DNA of 64,000 bases from Clostridium amylolyticum (lineage in GTDB: Bacteria > Bacillota > Clostridia > Clostridiales > Clostridiaceae). The stretch is from the NCBI RefSeq assembly GCF_900142075.1, contig NZ_FQZO01000009.1, positions 69,929-133,928 on the forward strand. The letters are read 5' to 3'. Each line of letters starts with the position of its first letter. Position 1 is the stretch's first letter. Below are positions 17,022 to 25,001 of the stretch, in pieces. The notes below the pieces were generated by a model that was given only the letters and a program-made list of their open reading frames with translations, made no database searches and was not told the origin of the DNA. The position numbers and the translations under genes were made by a program.

Positions 17022-17686
17022 TGGATTTTCTTATATTTATAACCGCTAATCTCTGAAACCTTTTCCAAAAAAAAGTTTACATCATGAACTATTTTATCTT
17101 TTTCAGAAGGGTTAAGCTTTCCTCTTCCTAATCTATCGCTTATGGTTAACAATGAGAGTTCTTCTATATCTATTTCTTCTATCATTTCGCCTATACTTGC
17201 AAAAGGAAGGTCATTAATTACAAATAATGCCTGCATATGCCACCTAGTCATAGAAGAAACACCTTTAATGAGCTTTTCCTTTGTGCAGTTTAAAGCATTA
17301 AAAAACTCCATCACCATTTTTGCCCCTACTTTATCATGATCATAAGAAGTCCATCTATTTTTTCTTTTTTTAGTAGTAGGTTTTTTCCCTATGTCATGAA
17401 GTAGGGAAGACCACATGAGAATATCTTTTTCTTTACTTAGGGATCTTCTTCTTGCTGCTTCATCTACCACCATCATTACATGAACTAATACATTGCCCTC
17501 TGGATGATGCTTTGGTTCCTGTGGCACATCTTGTAAATCACTTATCATGGTAAAGGGATATATAAAATTATCCTTATTCTCCATGAAAAATTCCTTTAGA
17601 AAAATTGAAGGTTTTTCATCGTTAAGAAGATGTCTTTCAATTTCATTAAAAATTTGTTGCTTTTTTATAACTTCTCCTTCATTCAT
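17018..17686 (-). CDS. HD-domain (HDIG) phosphohydrolase-like protein
   Basis: A cytoplasmic metal-dependent HD-superfamily protein of 222 residues. Metal-binding motifs are HPEGNVLVHVMM (His near 80-85) and SLLHDIGKKPTT (HD near 112), with a later His in SYDHDKVGA and Asp in TISDRLGRG. The pattern LHDIGK plus SYDHDKVGA resembles the HD region of CCA-adding enzymes and YqeK-type hydrolases, but no nucleotidyltransferase part is present. Substrate unknown. GGAGGGG precedes the ATG. It is convergent with the RsgI-like gene, with overlapping stop codons and no terminator between. Confidence 0.85.
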   Translation of the reverse strand: MNEGEVIKKQQIFNEIERHLLNDEKPSIFLKEFFMENKDNFIYPFTMISDLQDVPQEPKHHPEGNVLVHVMMVVDEAARRRSLSKEKDILMWSSLLHDIGKKPTTKKRKNRWTSYDHDKVGAKMVMEFFNALNCTKEKLIKGVSSMTRWHMQALFVINDLPFASIGEMIEEIDIEELSLLTISDRLGRGKLNPSEKDKIVHDVNFFLEKVSEISGYKYKKIH

Positions 17687-17833
17687 TTTAATTCCCCTCC
17701 ATGAATTTATTCATTAATACATTATAGTATGACTTAAAACAACTAAAAAAATTAATTATTTTGCTACATAAAGTTTAAAATAAATTTTTATAAAATATTG
17801 ATTTATTTATATAACATGCTAAAATTACATTGT

Positions 17834-17910
17834 CGGTATTCTTATGAAACCGAACATTAAAATTTTCCAAGGTTTGCCCGAATTATATCCTTTTGGAATA
17901 AGAACGGAGG
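17834..17910 (+). promoter_or_regulatory. Possible structured leader (pseudoknot-capable) of the ECF gene
   Basis: CGGT (17834-17837) pairs with ACCG (17849-17852), leaving an 11-base loop; seven loop bases, TTCTTAT (17839-17845), are perfectly complementary to ATAAGAA (17898-17904) next to the GGAGG ribosome site (17906-17910). AAACC (17847-17851) can also pair with GGTTT at 17871-17875 or with the GGTTT overlapping the ribosome site. Eight T residues separate that site from the start codon. It matches no riboswitch class I know. Confidence 0.4.
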
Positions 17911-17918
17911 TTTTTTTT

Positions 17919-18512
17919 ATGGAAAGAGAATTGAAAAATCCAATTCATCTTAATACTAGGCAGATGGCAGTAGTGGGCATGCTATCTGGAGTAACTATCT
18001 TTTTAGGTATTTCAGGGTTAGGATTCATTCCTTTACCTAATGGAGTAAAAGCTACCATAATGCATTTACCTGTGATTATAGGTGCTATTATTGAGGGTCC
18101 TATAGTGGGAAGTATCATAGGACTAGCTTTTGGCTTATTTAGTATGTATCAAGCCTTTACCGCACCAACTCCTCTATCCTTCTGGTTCTGGAATCCTATC
18201 ATAGCTTTGGTACCTAGAATACTAATAGCAATTACATCCTACTACATCTATAGCTTATTTAAAAATAAGTATAAATCTTTTGGTATTGGAGCTGCTGCCA
18301 TTGTAGGGACACTTACTAATACCGTAGGAGTTTTAGGTCTTTCATATGCTTTTTATTTAGAAAGAATATCTAAGATCATAAACACATCCACATCTGAAGA
18401 AGTATTAAAATATATTATAGTAATAGGTTTAGCTAATGGTGTGCCTGAAGCAGCAATTTCTCTACTTATCACTATTCCAGTGGTAAGGGCAATATTAAAA
18501 ATGAAAAAATAA
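17919..18512 (+). CDS. ECF transporter S component (substrate-binding membrane subunit)
   Basis: A small integral membrane protein of 197 residues with about six hydrophobic segments, which would bind a vitamin-type substrate and work with a shared energy-coupling module encoded elsewhere. The block GFIPLPNGVKATIMHLPVII and GPIVGSIIGLAFGLFSM (about residues 32-72) is typical of S components of the pantothenate/folate type; I cannot assign the substrate. The ATG at 17919 is chosen because GGAGG lies eight bases upstream, whereas an in-frame ATG at 17844 has no ribosome site and would place the leader inside the protein. A hairpin separates it from the P1 peptidase gene. Confidence 0.85.
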   Translation: MERELKNPIHLNTRQMAVVGMLSGVTIFLGISGLGFIPLPNGVKATIMHLPVIIGAIIEGPIVGSIIGLAFGLFSMYQAFTAPTPLSFWFWNPIIALVPRILIAITSYYIYSLFKNKYKSFGIGAAAIVGTLTNTVGVLGLSYAFYLERISKIINTSTSEEVLKYIIVIGLANGVPEAAISLLITIPVVRAILKMKK

Positions 18513-18516
18513 TATT

Positions 18517-18544
18517 AACCCAGTTTAGTTTACTAAACTGGGTT
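18517..18544 (+). terminator. Hairpin between the ECF and P1 peptidase genes
   Basis: A perfect 13-bp stem (18517-18529 with 18532-18544) with a 2-base loop is followed by CTTTAAT. The weak T-tract suggests partial termination or mRNA protection rather than a complete stop. Confidence 0.6.
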
Positions 18545-18567
18545 CTTTAATATAAAGGAGTTTAATT

Positions 18568-19536
18568 ATGAAGGAAATTAATTTATGTGATATTGAAGAT
18601 ATTAAAATAGGTCATATGGAAAACTATGATGCTGGTACAGGTTGTTCAGTAGTAATTTGTAAGGAGGGTGCTTCTGCAGGTGTGGATGTTAGAGGTGGAG
18701 CTCCAGGCACTAGAGAAACAGACCTTCTAAACCCCATGGAAATGGTGCAAAAAATACATGCAGTTGTACTTTCTGGTGGAAGTGCCTTTGGCCTTGATGC
18801 TTCTTCTGGAGTAATGAAATATCTTGAAGAGAGATCTATAGGCTTTGATGTAGGCGTTACTAAGGTTCCCATAGTATGTCAAGCAGTGCTTTTTGATTTA
18901 AGCATAGGTGACTCTAATATACGACCAGATGCAGGTATGGGTTATGAAGCTTGTAAAAACTCTGAAAGCCCTTTAGAAGATAAAAACGGTAATTATGGCG
19001 CAGGTACTGGAGCCTCCGTAGGAAAAGTCCTTGGACCAAAATATTCTATGAAAGGTGGATTAGGTTCCTATGCCTTACAAGTAGGAGAGTTAAAGGTTGG
19101 AGCTTTAGTTGCTGTCAACTGCTTAGGAGACGTGGTTTCTTCTAGTACTGGTGACATAATAGCGGGAGGTCTAAAGGAAGATCTTAAAACATTTTTAAAT
19201 ACCGAAGAATACATGATCGCAAATTATGAAGAAATGAATAATGTATTTAATGGAAATACCACCATTGGGGTAATAATTACCAATGCAAAAATTTCTAAAT
19301 CCCAAGCTAACAAAATAGCTTCTATGGCTCATAACGGATATGCAAGGGCTATAAGACCTGCTCATACCATGTTTGATGGAGACACCATATTTACCATGGG
19401 TACTAATAAAATCCAAGCAGATATAAATGTAATAGGAATGCTTTCAGCAAGAGTAATGGAGCAAGCCATAATAAATGCAGTATCTAATGCTAAAGGAAGT
19501 TACGGTTTAAAATCCTTTAAAGACTTAAATAATTAA
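18568..19536 (+). CDS. P1-family (DmpA/BapA-type) self-processing aminopeptidase
   Basis: This 322-residue protein belongs to the Ntn-fold P1 peptidases that release N-terminal D-, L- or beta-amino acids and mature by cleaving themselves into two chains. The cleavage site is visible as Asn230-Thr231 in NGNTTIGVI, Thr231 being the expected nucleophile. Other family marks are DVRGGAPGTRETDLL (40-54), LSGGSAFGLDASSG (68-81), and the C-terminal ARAIRPAHTMFDGDTIF. No signal peptide is seen, so it acts in the cytoplasm. It lies 55 bases after the ECF gene with its own AAAGGAG site; a joint role in uptake and hydrolysis of a beta-alanine-type or peptide-like compound is possible but speculative. Confidence 0.9.
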   Translation: MKEINLCDIEDIKIGHMENYDAGTGCSVVICKEGASAGVDVRGGAPGTRETDLLNPMEMVQKIHAVVLSGGSAFGLDASSGVMKYLEERSIGFDVGVTKVPIVCQAVLFDLSIGDSNIRPDAGMGYEACKNSESPLEDKNGNYGAGTGASVGKVLGPKYSMKGGLGSYALQVGELKVGALVAVNCLGDVVSSSTGDIIAGGLKEDLKTFLNTEEYMIANYEEMNNVFNGNTTIGVIITNAKISKSQANKIASMAHNGYARAIRPAHTMFDGDTIFTMGTNKIQADINVIGMLSARVMEQAIINAVSNAKGSYGLKSFKDLNN

Positions 19537-19674
19537 AAAATTGGATTGAAATACATTTAAATAGCAAAATTACCTGAATTACTAATAGTTTTATAGTTTA
19601 ATAACATAAAAAAAACACACAATATTATTACATCAACAAATTACTACTATATTTCTTAAAAGGAGGAAAAAACA

Positions 19675-19863
19675 ATGGCATACAATAGAAAATTAGTTCC
19701 TGAAGCAAAGAGTGGTTTAAACAGGTTTAAACAAGAAGTTGCTAATGAGATGGGGGTAAATTTCACAGACTATAATGGAGAACTTACTTCTAGACAATGT
19801 GGTAGTGTTGGCGGAGAAATGGTTAAGAGAATGGTTCATCAATACGAAAATAACTTAAAATAG
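19675..19863 (+). CDS. Alpha/beta-type small acid-soluble spore protein
   Basis: These proteins coat and protect DNA in the dormant spore and are degraded on germination. The 62-residue sequence has both signatures of the family: the germination-protease site region FKQEVANEMGV (about 20-30) and the DNA-binding block LTSRQCGSVGGEMVKRM (about 39-55). The Cys in RQCGSVGG is where Asn is usual. AAAGGAGG lies well placed before the ATG. Expression in the forespore under sigma-G is expected, but I could not identify a convincing sigma-G promoter upstream. Confidence 0.95.
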   Translation: MAYNRKLVPEAKSGLNRFKQEVANEMGVNFTDYNGELTSRQCGSVGGEMVKRMVHQYENNLK

Positions 19864-19867
19864 GTTA

Positions 19868-20085
19868 TTTAATTTAAAATTTAGAATTTAAAATTAAGAA
19901 TGAAGGGGGAAACTCGAAGAGTTTCTTCCAAATATATAAAAAAGAAGCTTCATCTGAAGCTTCTTTTTTAAGTAGTTCAAAACCAAGAACTCCCCTCAGG
20001 AGTTCTTGGTTTTATATTAATTAAAAGAAACTCCGCCAGGAGTTTCCTCCTTCATTTTAAATTCTCAATTGTCAATTCTAAATTA
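19868..20085. repeat. AT-rich inverted-repeat element R3 with three hairpin modules
   Basis: The ends AATTTAGAATTTAAAA...GAATGAAGG and TCCTTCATTTTAAATTCTC...AATTCTAAATT are inverted. Inside are AAACTC-gaAGAGTTT, an 11-bp stem at 19942-19965 followed by T6, a 15-bp stem at 19979-20013, and GAAACTC-cgccag-GAGTTTC at 20027-20046. It lies between convergent genes and should terminate both. The 19942 module is identical to one in R4. Confidence 0.75.
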
Positions 20086-20091
20086 CTATGT

Positions 20092-21351
20092 TTACATTTT
20101 CTTTTCTTCTGATAAAGCTAACATAAAGTATTTTAATGCGTCTCTTGACTCTCCCAGCTCATAATACATGGATCCCATATCTAAATATCTTTTATATCTA
20201 TCTTCCTTACCGCCAAATTTTAAAAGTGCATCTAAAGATAGATTCATATACATTTCAGATTGAGAATACTGCCCTTGCTTTTGAAGTATTAAAGACTTCA
20301 GATAATATGCCTTCTCAATATACTTTATGTCATTACACTTAATTGCCTTATCTAGAGCTGTTTCACTTATTTTTTCTGCATATTCATAACAATCATTTTC
20401 AACAAGTTTTTCTACACAACTTATGTGAAATATTGCACTTAGTTTATCTTGTTCATTAGGTAAGATCTCTAGACCTTCTTTAATATATTCTAATGCTTTA
20501 TCCTTCTCACCACACCTAAACATGGCATCTGCAAATCTTAGATAGCTTTTTGCCTTGCTTTTTGGATTATCCTTAAAAAGCTTTAAAGCTTTTTTTTCAT
20601 ATTCTTCAAACTTATCATTATTTAATCTTGCATTAAGTACAGCTAACATTTCATATACTGCACCTTTTTTTTCTTCACTCTTAAGATAATCTATAAGCTT
20701 CATATTATCATTAATTAATTTCATTGCCATATCATACTTTTTTAACATTAAGTAGCAAGAGGCTACATTAAATGTAGCTACAGCTATTCCTTGTTTATCC
20801 TTTTGTAGGTTTTCAGCTAGATGAGTCCTTATCTTATCATAGTAAATAAGAGCTTCGGAATATTCTTCATTAACATAAAAATATCTAGCTACATCAGAAC
20901 AATAAATAAGAGTTCTATCTGTTGACCAAGATTTTTGAAGAAAATTATGATACTCAGAAATTTTTACTTGTATGCTTTCATATTTATCTCTAGAAAGATA
21001 ATTAATAAAAAGCAAATGCATGAGTTCAAATGCTAAGTCGTAAAACTCATATTGTATGGCAAAATCCAAAGAGTATAATATATCATTTTCTATTTCTTCT
21101 TGATTTTTTGACACCTTTAACTTCTCTATATTGCTTTCGATTTGTTCATAAACATCCTGTTTAAGGTATTGAATATCTATATTAAGCTTGTTAGAAACCT
21201 CTTTCAATATCCAATCTTCTGCTTTTACCTTTCCATTTTCTATACAGCTCATTTTGGAAATTGAAATTTTATCTTCACATAGTTCTTTTAAAGTTATTCC
21301 CTTATATATTCGGGCTCTTTTAATCTTTTCCCCAGTTGACAATATTTCCAT
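20092..21351 (-). CDS. XRE-family HTH regulator with TPR repeats (paralogue 1)
   Basis: A cytoplasmic DNA-binding protein of about 419 residues. An N-terminal XRE helix-turn-helix (about 5-60, MEILSTGEKIKRARIYKGIT, with the recognition region ISKSMSCIENGK-like) is followed by some 350 residues of TPR-type helical pairs such as ALIYYDKIRTHLAENL and GEKDKALEYIKEGLEILP. This layout is shared by peptide-responsive RRNPP regulators and by phage-type regulators. It is a tandem paralogue of the next gene, from which it is separated by 19 bases. The ATG at 21351 has GGTGG five bases upstream and is preferred to the GTG at 21360. Confidence 0.88.
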   Translation of the reverse strand: MEILSTGEKIKRARIYKGITLKELCEDKISISKMSCIENGKVKAEDWILKEVSNKLNIDIQYLKQDVYEQIESNIEKLKVSKNQEEIENDILYSLDFAIQYEFYDLAFELMHLLFINYLSRDKYESIQVKISEYHNFLQKSWSTDRTLIYCSDVARYFYVNEEYSEALIYYDKIRTHLAENLQKDKQGIAVATFNVASCYLMLKKYDMAMKLINDNMKLIDYLKSEEKKGAVYEMLAVLNARLNNDKFEEYEKKALKLFKDNPKSKAKSYLRFADAMFRCGEKDKALEYIKEGLEILPNEQDKLSAIFHISCVEKLVENDCYEYAEKISETALDKAIKCNDIKYIEKAYYLKSLILQKQGQYSQSEMYMNLSLDALLKFGGKEDRYKRYLDMGSMYYELGESRDALKYFMLALSEEKKM

Positions 21352-21370
21352 AAATTCCACCTATTTCAAT

Positions 21371-22672
21371 CTATTTTCTTATTATTCCAGTCTTTCTAAA
21401 TAAGCTAACTCCTTCATCAAGGAATTTAGCAGCTTCAGTATCATTTTTTCTGTCCATATAGAACTTACCAAGAATAATGGCTATTTCTGCAGCTTCTTTA
21501 AAACAATCCATACTTTTTGCATAGTTAAAAGCCAAATGCAAGGTTGTCTCTGCTTCTGAAATATCATCTTTTAATAGACTTACTCTATATTTAAGCAAAT
21601 AATACTCAATCATATCTGAAACATTATTATCTTCTATATTATCTAATATCTCACCTAATACTTTATTACAACTATCTATGTCCTTTAGCTTTATATGATT
21701 TTCACAAATATTTATTAATGTTTCTATAAGCCTGCTATCTTTACATTGACTCCTTATTTCACGGGCTTTTTCGTAATGATTAAAGGACTCTTCTATGTTA
21801 TCAAACTCATAAAATAACTTTCCTAAACTATTTTCTATATTAGACATTTTGTCCATGTCTTCTAACTCTTTATATATTTCTAATGCATTAGTAGAATAGT
21901 CTATAGCTTTGTCCAAATCACCTTTTTTACTATTCTCCTCAGAGATTAGCAGTAGTGACCTGGCATATTCCTTCTTATTACCAATTTGCATAAACTTCTC
22001 TTTTGCCAAATAAGAATAATTAATAGCCTTGTCTAAATTATCTAATTTAAAAAAGGTATTGGCAATATAAAAATATATTTTTCCAAGTAGAAAGTCATTG
22101 CCGATATTATTATCTATAAAAACCTTTTCTGCTTGTTGTAAATAACTATTAGAAGAATGATAGGCCTTTAATTTATATGTTATTTTAGCAAGAGAAAGGA
22201 AGGTTTCTATAACTTCTTCATTTTTATTATTCTTAATAAAGATGACATTCGCAGATAAAAAGAATTGCTGAGCCAAGGAATAATCACCTTTACTCATGTA
22301 AATTTTCGCCCTTAAAAATAAGTTTCTTGCTTTTCTATATTCTAGGTTATATTTTTCTGCATAATAAAGAGCTGTTTCTATTTTCTTTTCTGCGGAAATT
22401 AAATCACCACTAACAATATAAGCCTCGGATATCTGTTCAAAGAAAGTGCATATTTTCTCCGCTTGTGTTTCTTCAGATTCCATTAAATATTCTACTGTAG
22501 TTTTTAAGTTTTCAGCTAAATATTCTAAAAGATCCATAGAAGGATTAGATTTACCAGACTCTACTAAGCTAATTTGTCCTGGTGTTATTCTATCTCCAGC
22601 TAAATCCTTTAACGTCATATTTAATTCTTTTCTTTTGCACTTAATTTTTTCCCCTAAAGATAAAATCTCCAT
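21371..22672 (-). CDS. XRE-family HTH regulator with TPR repeats (paralogue 2)
   Basis: The 433-residue protein starts MEILSLGEKIKCKRKELNMT, closely like the downstream paralogue, with the XRE domain at about 5-62 (DRITPGQISLVESGKSNPS) followed by TPR pairs, for example YSLAQQFFLSANVIF, LDKAINYSYLAKEKF and LDKAIDYSTNALEIY spaced about 40 residues apart. The two genes probably arose by duplication and are cotranscribed. No small secreted-peptide ORF of the RRNPP kind was found in the adjacent gaps, so the ligand, if any, is unknown. Confidence 0.88.
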   Translation of the reverse strand: MEILSLGEKIKCKRKELNMTLKDLAGDRITPGQISLVESGKSNPSMDLLEYLAENLKTTVEYLMESEETQAEKICTFFEQISEAYIVSGDLISAEKKIETALYYAEKYNLEYRKARNLFLRAKIYMSKGDYSLAQQFFLSANVIFIKNNKNEEVIETFLSLAKITYKLKAYHSSNSYLQQAEKVFIDNNIGNDFLLGKIYFYIANTFFKLDNLDKAINYSYLAKEKFMQIGNKKEYARSLLLISEENSKKGDLDKAIDYSTNALEIYKELEDMDKMSNIENSLGKLFYEFDNIEESFNHYEKAREIRSQCKDSRLIETLINICENHIKLKDIDSCNKVLGEILDNIEDNNVSDMIEYYLLKYRVSLLKDDISEAETTLHLAFNYAKSMDCFKEAAEIAIILGKFYMDRKNDTEAAKFLDEGVSLFRKTGIIRK

Positions 22673-22836
22673 AAATAACTCATCCTTTACGTCTCTCTGT
22701 GTTTTATAAATATTAATAGCTATGTTACAAATTTTTACTATATTATAACATATTTTTTAGTGAAGAAACAATTTTAAATTAATTTATGTATAAAATTTAA
22801 ATTAATTAAAAAGATTTTTTGTAAAAGCACTAAAAA

Positions 22837-22857
22837 AAGTCGGGAACACCCCGACTT
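22837..22857 (-). terminator. Intrinsic terminator after the YtxH-like gene
   Basis: An 8-bp stem AAGTCGGG/CCCGACTT is followed on the minus strand by TTTTTTT. It is 19 bases past the stop codon of the small membrane protein gene. Confidence 0.85.
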
Positions 22858-22875
22858 GAAAATCTATTAGTTTAA

Positions 22876-23049
22876 TTATTTCATCCAATGCATCATTCCA
22901 TCATAAGTATCACTCATGGAATTAATCATTTTTTTACCTGTTCTTCTTATCATTCTTTGAGTTTTTCTATCCATTTGAGAAATAATAACTGTGCCCACAG
23001 CTGCTCCAACTAATGCTCCTGCAGTCATTCCAGACATAAATTTACCCAT
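22876..23049 (-). CDS. Small YtxH-like membrane protein
   Basis: This 57-residue ORF begins MGKFMSGMTAGALVGAAVGT and has one short glycine-rich membrane helix (about 7-24) with GxxxG-type spacing, followed by a basic amphipathic tail (QMDRKTQRMIRRTGKKM) and the end MMHWMK. This is the build of YtxH/DUF small stress or envelope proteins, often of unknown function. AAGGAG lies seven bases before the ATG and a strong terminator follows, which supports it as a real gene. Confidence 0.8.
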   Translation of the reverse strand: MGKFMSGMTAGALVGAAVGTVIISQMDRKTQRMIRRTGKKMINSMSDTYDGMMHWMK

Positions 23050-23137
23050 TTATCTCACTCCTTCTAAATTAAAGTATCTTTATGTCATTAGAATATGCAG
23101 TTTTTGTTTAAATAAACATTGTAATTATTGGTTTATA

Positions 23138-23755
23138 TTATTCTTCCAAAGCTGATTTAGCTAAGCTATCTGCTAAATCATTATATTCATCTCCAGAATG
23201 ACCTTTTACTTTTACAAAGCTAATTTTAATTTTTTTCATTTTATCCTGCATAAACTCATGGTATCCTTGAGTTATTATGTTATTTCTTTTCCATGTTCCC
23301 AAAGCCCAACTTTCTATGCCTTGATAGTCAAAATATATAGCTATTTCACTATAATCATTATTAATGGCAAACTCTACCGCTTTCATAGCTCCTAGCACTT
23401 CACCAGAAACATTTCTTAAGGCTGCCGCTTCTTCATTTTCACCTTTTCCCTTATCTTTAAATATAACCTCATTATTTTTAACCGCAGCTAATCCATAGGA
23501 AAATTCATTTTTAGAAGCACTATAGCTTCCATCCACATAAATTCTAAGCATATTATCCTCTTCTTCTAAGCTTTTAAAAGAATTTATTGGTGAATTTTCA
23601 TGAAGGTTTAAATAATTTTCTGCATCTTGTAAAGTGGAAAAGCTTTTATAAAGTGCTCCCTTAAATCCTATCACTTCCTTTTTACAAGCTTCCCAGCTGG
23701 TTAAAATACTAGGTTTCCCGCTGGCACCCTTTGCCACTGCATAATATTTTGTCAT
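23138..23755 (-). CDS. rnhA: Ribonuclease HI with N-terminal viroplasmin/hybrid-binding domain
   Basis: Cleaves the RNA strand of RNA-DNA hybrids. Residues 1-50 form the hybrid-binding domain (KYYAVAKGASGKPSILTSWEACK), known from eukaryotic RNase H1 and many clostridial enzymes; the catalytic domain starts near 70 with LRIYVDGSYSASKNEFSYG. Catalytic acids are Asp in VDGSY, Glu in NVSGEVLGAMKAVEFA, Asp in IYFDYQGIE and Asp in SGDEYNDLADSLAK. The 205-residue length suits the fusion. It starts 12 bases after the upstream gene's stop, with AAAGGAG, so the two form an operon. Confidence 0.93.
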   Translation of the reverse strand: MTKYYAVAKGASGKPSILTSWEACKKEVIGFKGALYKSFSTLQDAENYLNLHENSPINSFKSLEEEDNMLRIYVDGSYSASKNEFSYGLAAVKNNEVIFKDKGKGENEEAAALRNVSGEVLGAMKAVEFAINNDYSEIAIYFDYQGIESWALGTWKRNNIITQGYHEFMQDKMKKIKISFVKVKGHSGDEYNDLADSLAKSALEE

Positions 23756-23767
23756 TTCTATGCTCCT

Positions 23768-24760
23768 TTAAACGGTTATAATATCATCCATAAAGTTATA
23801 TACCTTTTCTATTTTAGCCCCTGTAGTAAATCTCATCAAATAGGTTAAAGAGCTTTCCAATACCATTAAAATAGTATTATCTCCTTCCCAATTGGATAAA
23901 ATTATTTCTTTTGGCACATCTTCAATAACTCTGCTTAATCCAAACACAGCTACTCCAATGTCATCAAGCTTACCTATAAAAGGTACCTTGTCCGGTATTA
24001 TTTCATAAGGAGAAGTAATGTATGCTATGCAAAGTGCCAAGGTTACTTTAGTTCTTAGTTTAACCCTTTTGTCTTTAAATAATCTTATTAAGAGTGCTAA
24101 TATATCTGGTATTACAAAAGCATAATCCGTTATATTTTCATATTTTTCAGGAATCTTTGCAGCTATATTATTTCTTACCTCGGTATATACATCAGAGGTT
24201 TTTTCAATGCTGTAACAAATAACCTCTTCACTATTATCCTTAGATTCTATAATCTCTTCATAGCTTGTTTCTCCAGTGGTGTCTGCTACGGTGTGGCTTT
24301 TTGATAAGAGTTCTCCTAAGGAAATATTTATATCATCTACCTTTACCTTCATAGCTCCTGGTTCCATTAATAACGAACTTATATCTAAAGATATGTATGG
24401 GATACTTTTCAATAGCTTGTCTACATCAATAATAATAAATTTATTTTCAAACTTAATGCCATCCTTATTTAACTTCTTTAAAGCAAATTTTATGGCCATA
24501 TTTCTAATAAAGGATAAAACTCCTAACTTCCACAGTTTTATAGAATTAATTTTTAATTTAATAAGGTTTCCTTTAAATTCATAAATATTCACATCCACCT
24601 TAAAGTTAAGGTTTATAAGTGATTTGTAAGTGCCCTTTAAAATTATACTATTATTTAGAGTAATACTTTTTATGTTTAAATTATCCACCTTAACAAAATC
24701 ATTAATAATACTTAATATATCTTTTTCTGTTAGTTTTACCTCCAGATTACTAATATGCAC
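23768..24760 (-). CDS. YkvA-type (DUF1232) protein with N-terminal DUF2993-like domain
   Basis: The 330-residue protein has a beta-rich N-terminal region (about 1-150: LEVKLTEKDILSIINDF, then repeated strand pairs NIKSITLNNSIILKGTY) resembling LmeA/DUF2993-type lipid-binding folds, and a C-terminal DUF1232 segment with LALCIAYITSPYEIIPDKVP and FIGKLDDIGV (about 240-275), a motif that usually forms a membrane-associated hairpin. Function is unknown. A GTG start is used, ten bases after GGAGGGGG; the nearby ATG is out of frame. It is cotranscribed with rnhA. Confidence 0.75.
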   Translation of the reverse strand: MHISNLEVKLTEKDILSIINDFVKVDNLNIKSITLNNSIILKGTYKSLINLNFKVDVNIYEFKGNLIKLKINSIKLWKLGVLSFIRNMAIKFALKKLNKDGIKFENKFIIIDVDKLLKSIPYISLDISSLLMEPGAMKVKVDDINISLGELLSKSHTVADTTGETSYEEIIESKDNSEEVICYSIEKTSDVYTEVRNNIAAKIPEKYENITDYAFVIPDILALLIRLFKDKRVKLRTKVTLALCIAYITSPYEIIPDKVPFIGKLDDIGVAVFGLSRVIEDVPKEIILSNWEGDNTILMVLESSLTYLMRFTTGAKIEKVYNFMDDIITV

Positions 24761-24915
24761 AGTGGTACATCCCCCTCCATAGAAAAATAAACTATTTAGT
24801 CAAGTTTTACTTCATAATTTAGTATACATTATATTCCTTTTATTATCCATACAAGGTTTCTACAAATTCTTCACTATACTCCCATAACTTACATTGGCAA
24901 ATATTATGACTTTTA

Positions 24916-24944
24916 TTAGACTTTAAAATATCAGTTATTATAAT
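24916..24944 (+). promoter_or_regulatory. Sigma-A-type promoter of the FtsH-like gene
   Basis: TTAGAC, 17 bases, TATAAT, ending 57 bases before the start codon. The -10 box is perfect and the -35 box has two departures from TTGACA. Confidence 0.6.
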
Positions 24945-25001
24945 AGTAGATGTGGAACATATACACTTAATAACATTAAGTTAATGGAGGTTTAGAAATT
25001 A

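Noticed and set aside
17844..17918. Longer N-terminus for the ECF S component (start at 17844)
   Set aside because: No ribosome site precedes that ATG, the extra 25 residues are not membrane-like, and GGAGG is correctly placed before the ATG at 17919.
19537..19674. Sigma-G promoter of the SASP gene
   Set aside because: Candidate -35 and -10 matches were found only with wrong spacing.
20092..22875. RRNPP quorum-sensing cassette
   Set aside because: The regulators fit, but no short ORF with a signal peptide or ribosome site was found in the flanking gaps; the longest in 22673-22875 is 8 codons.
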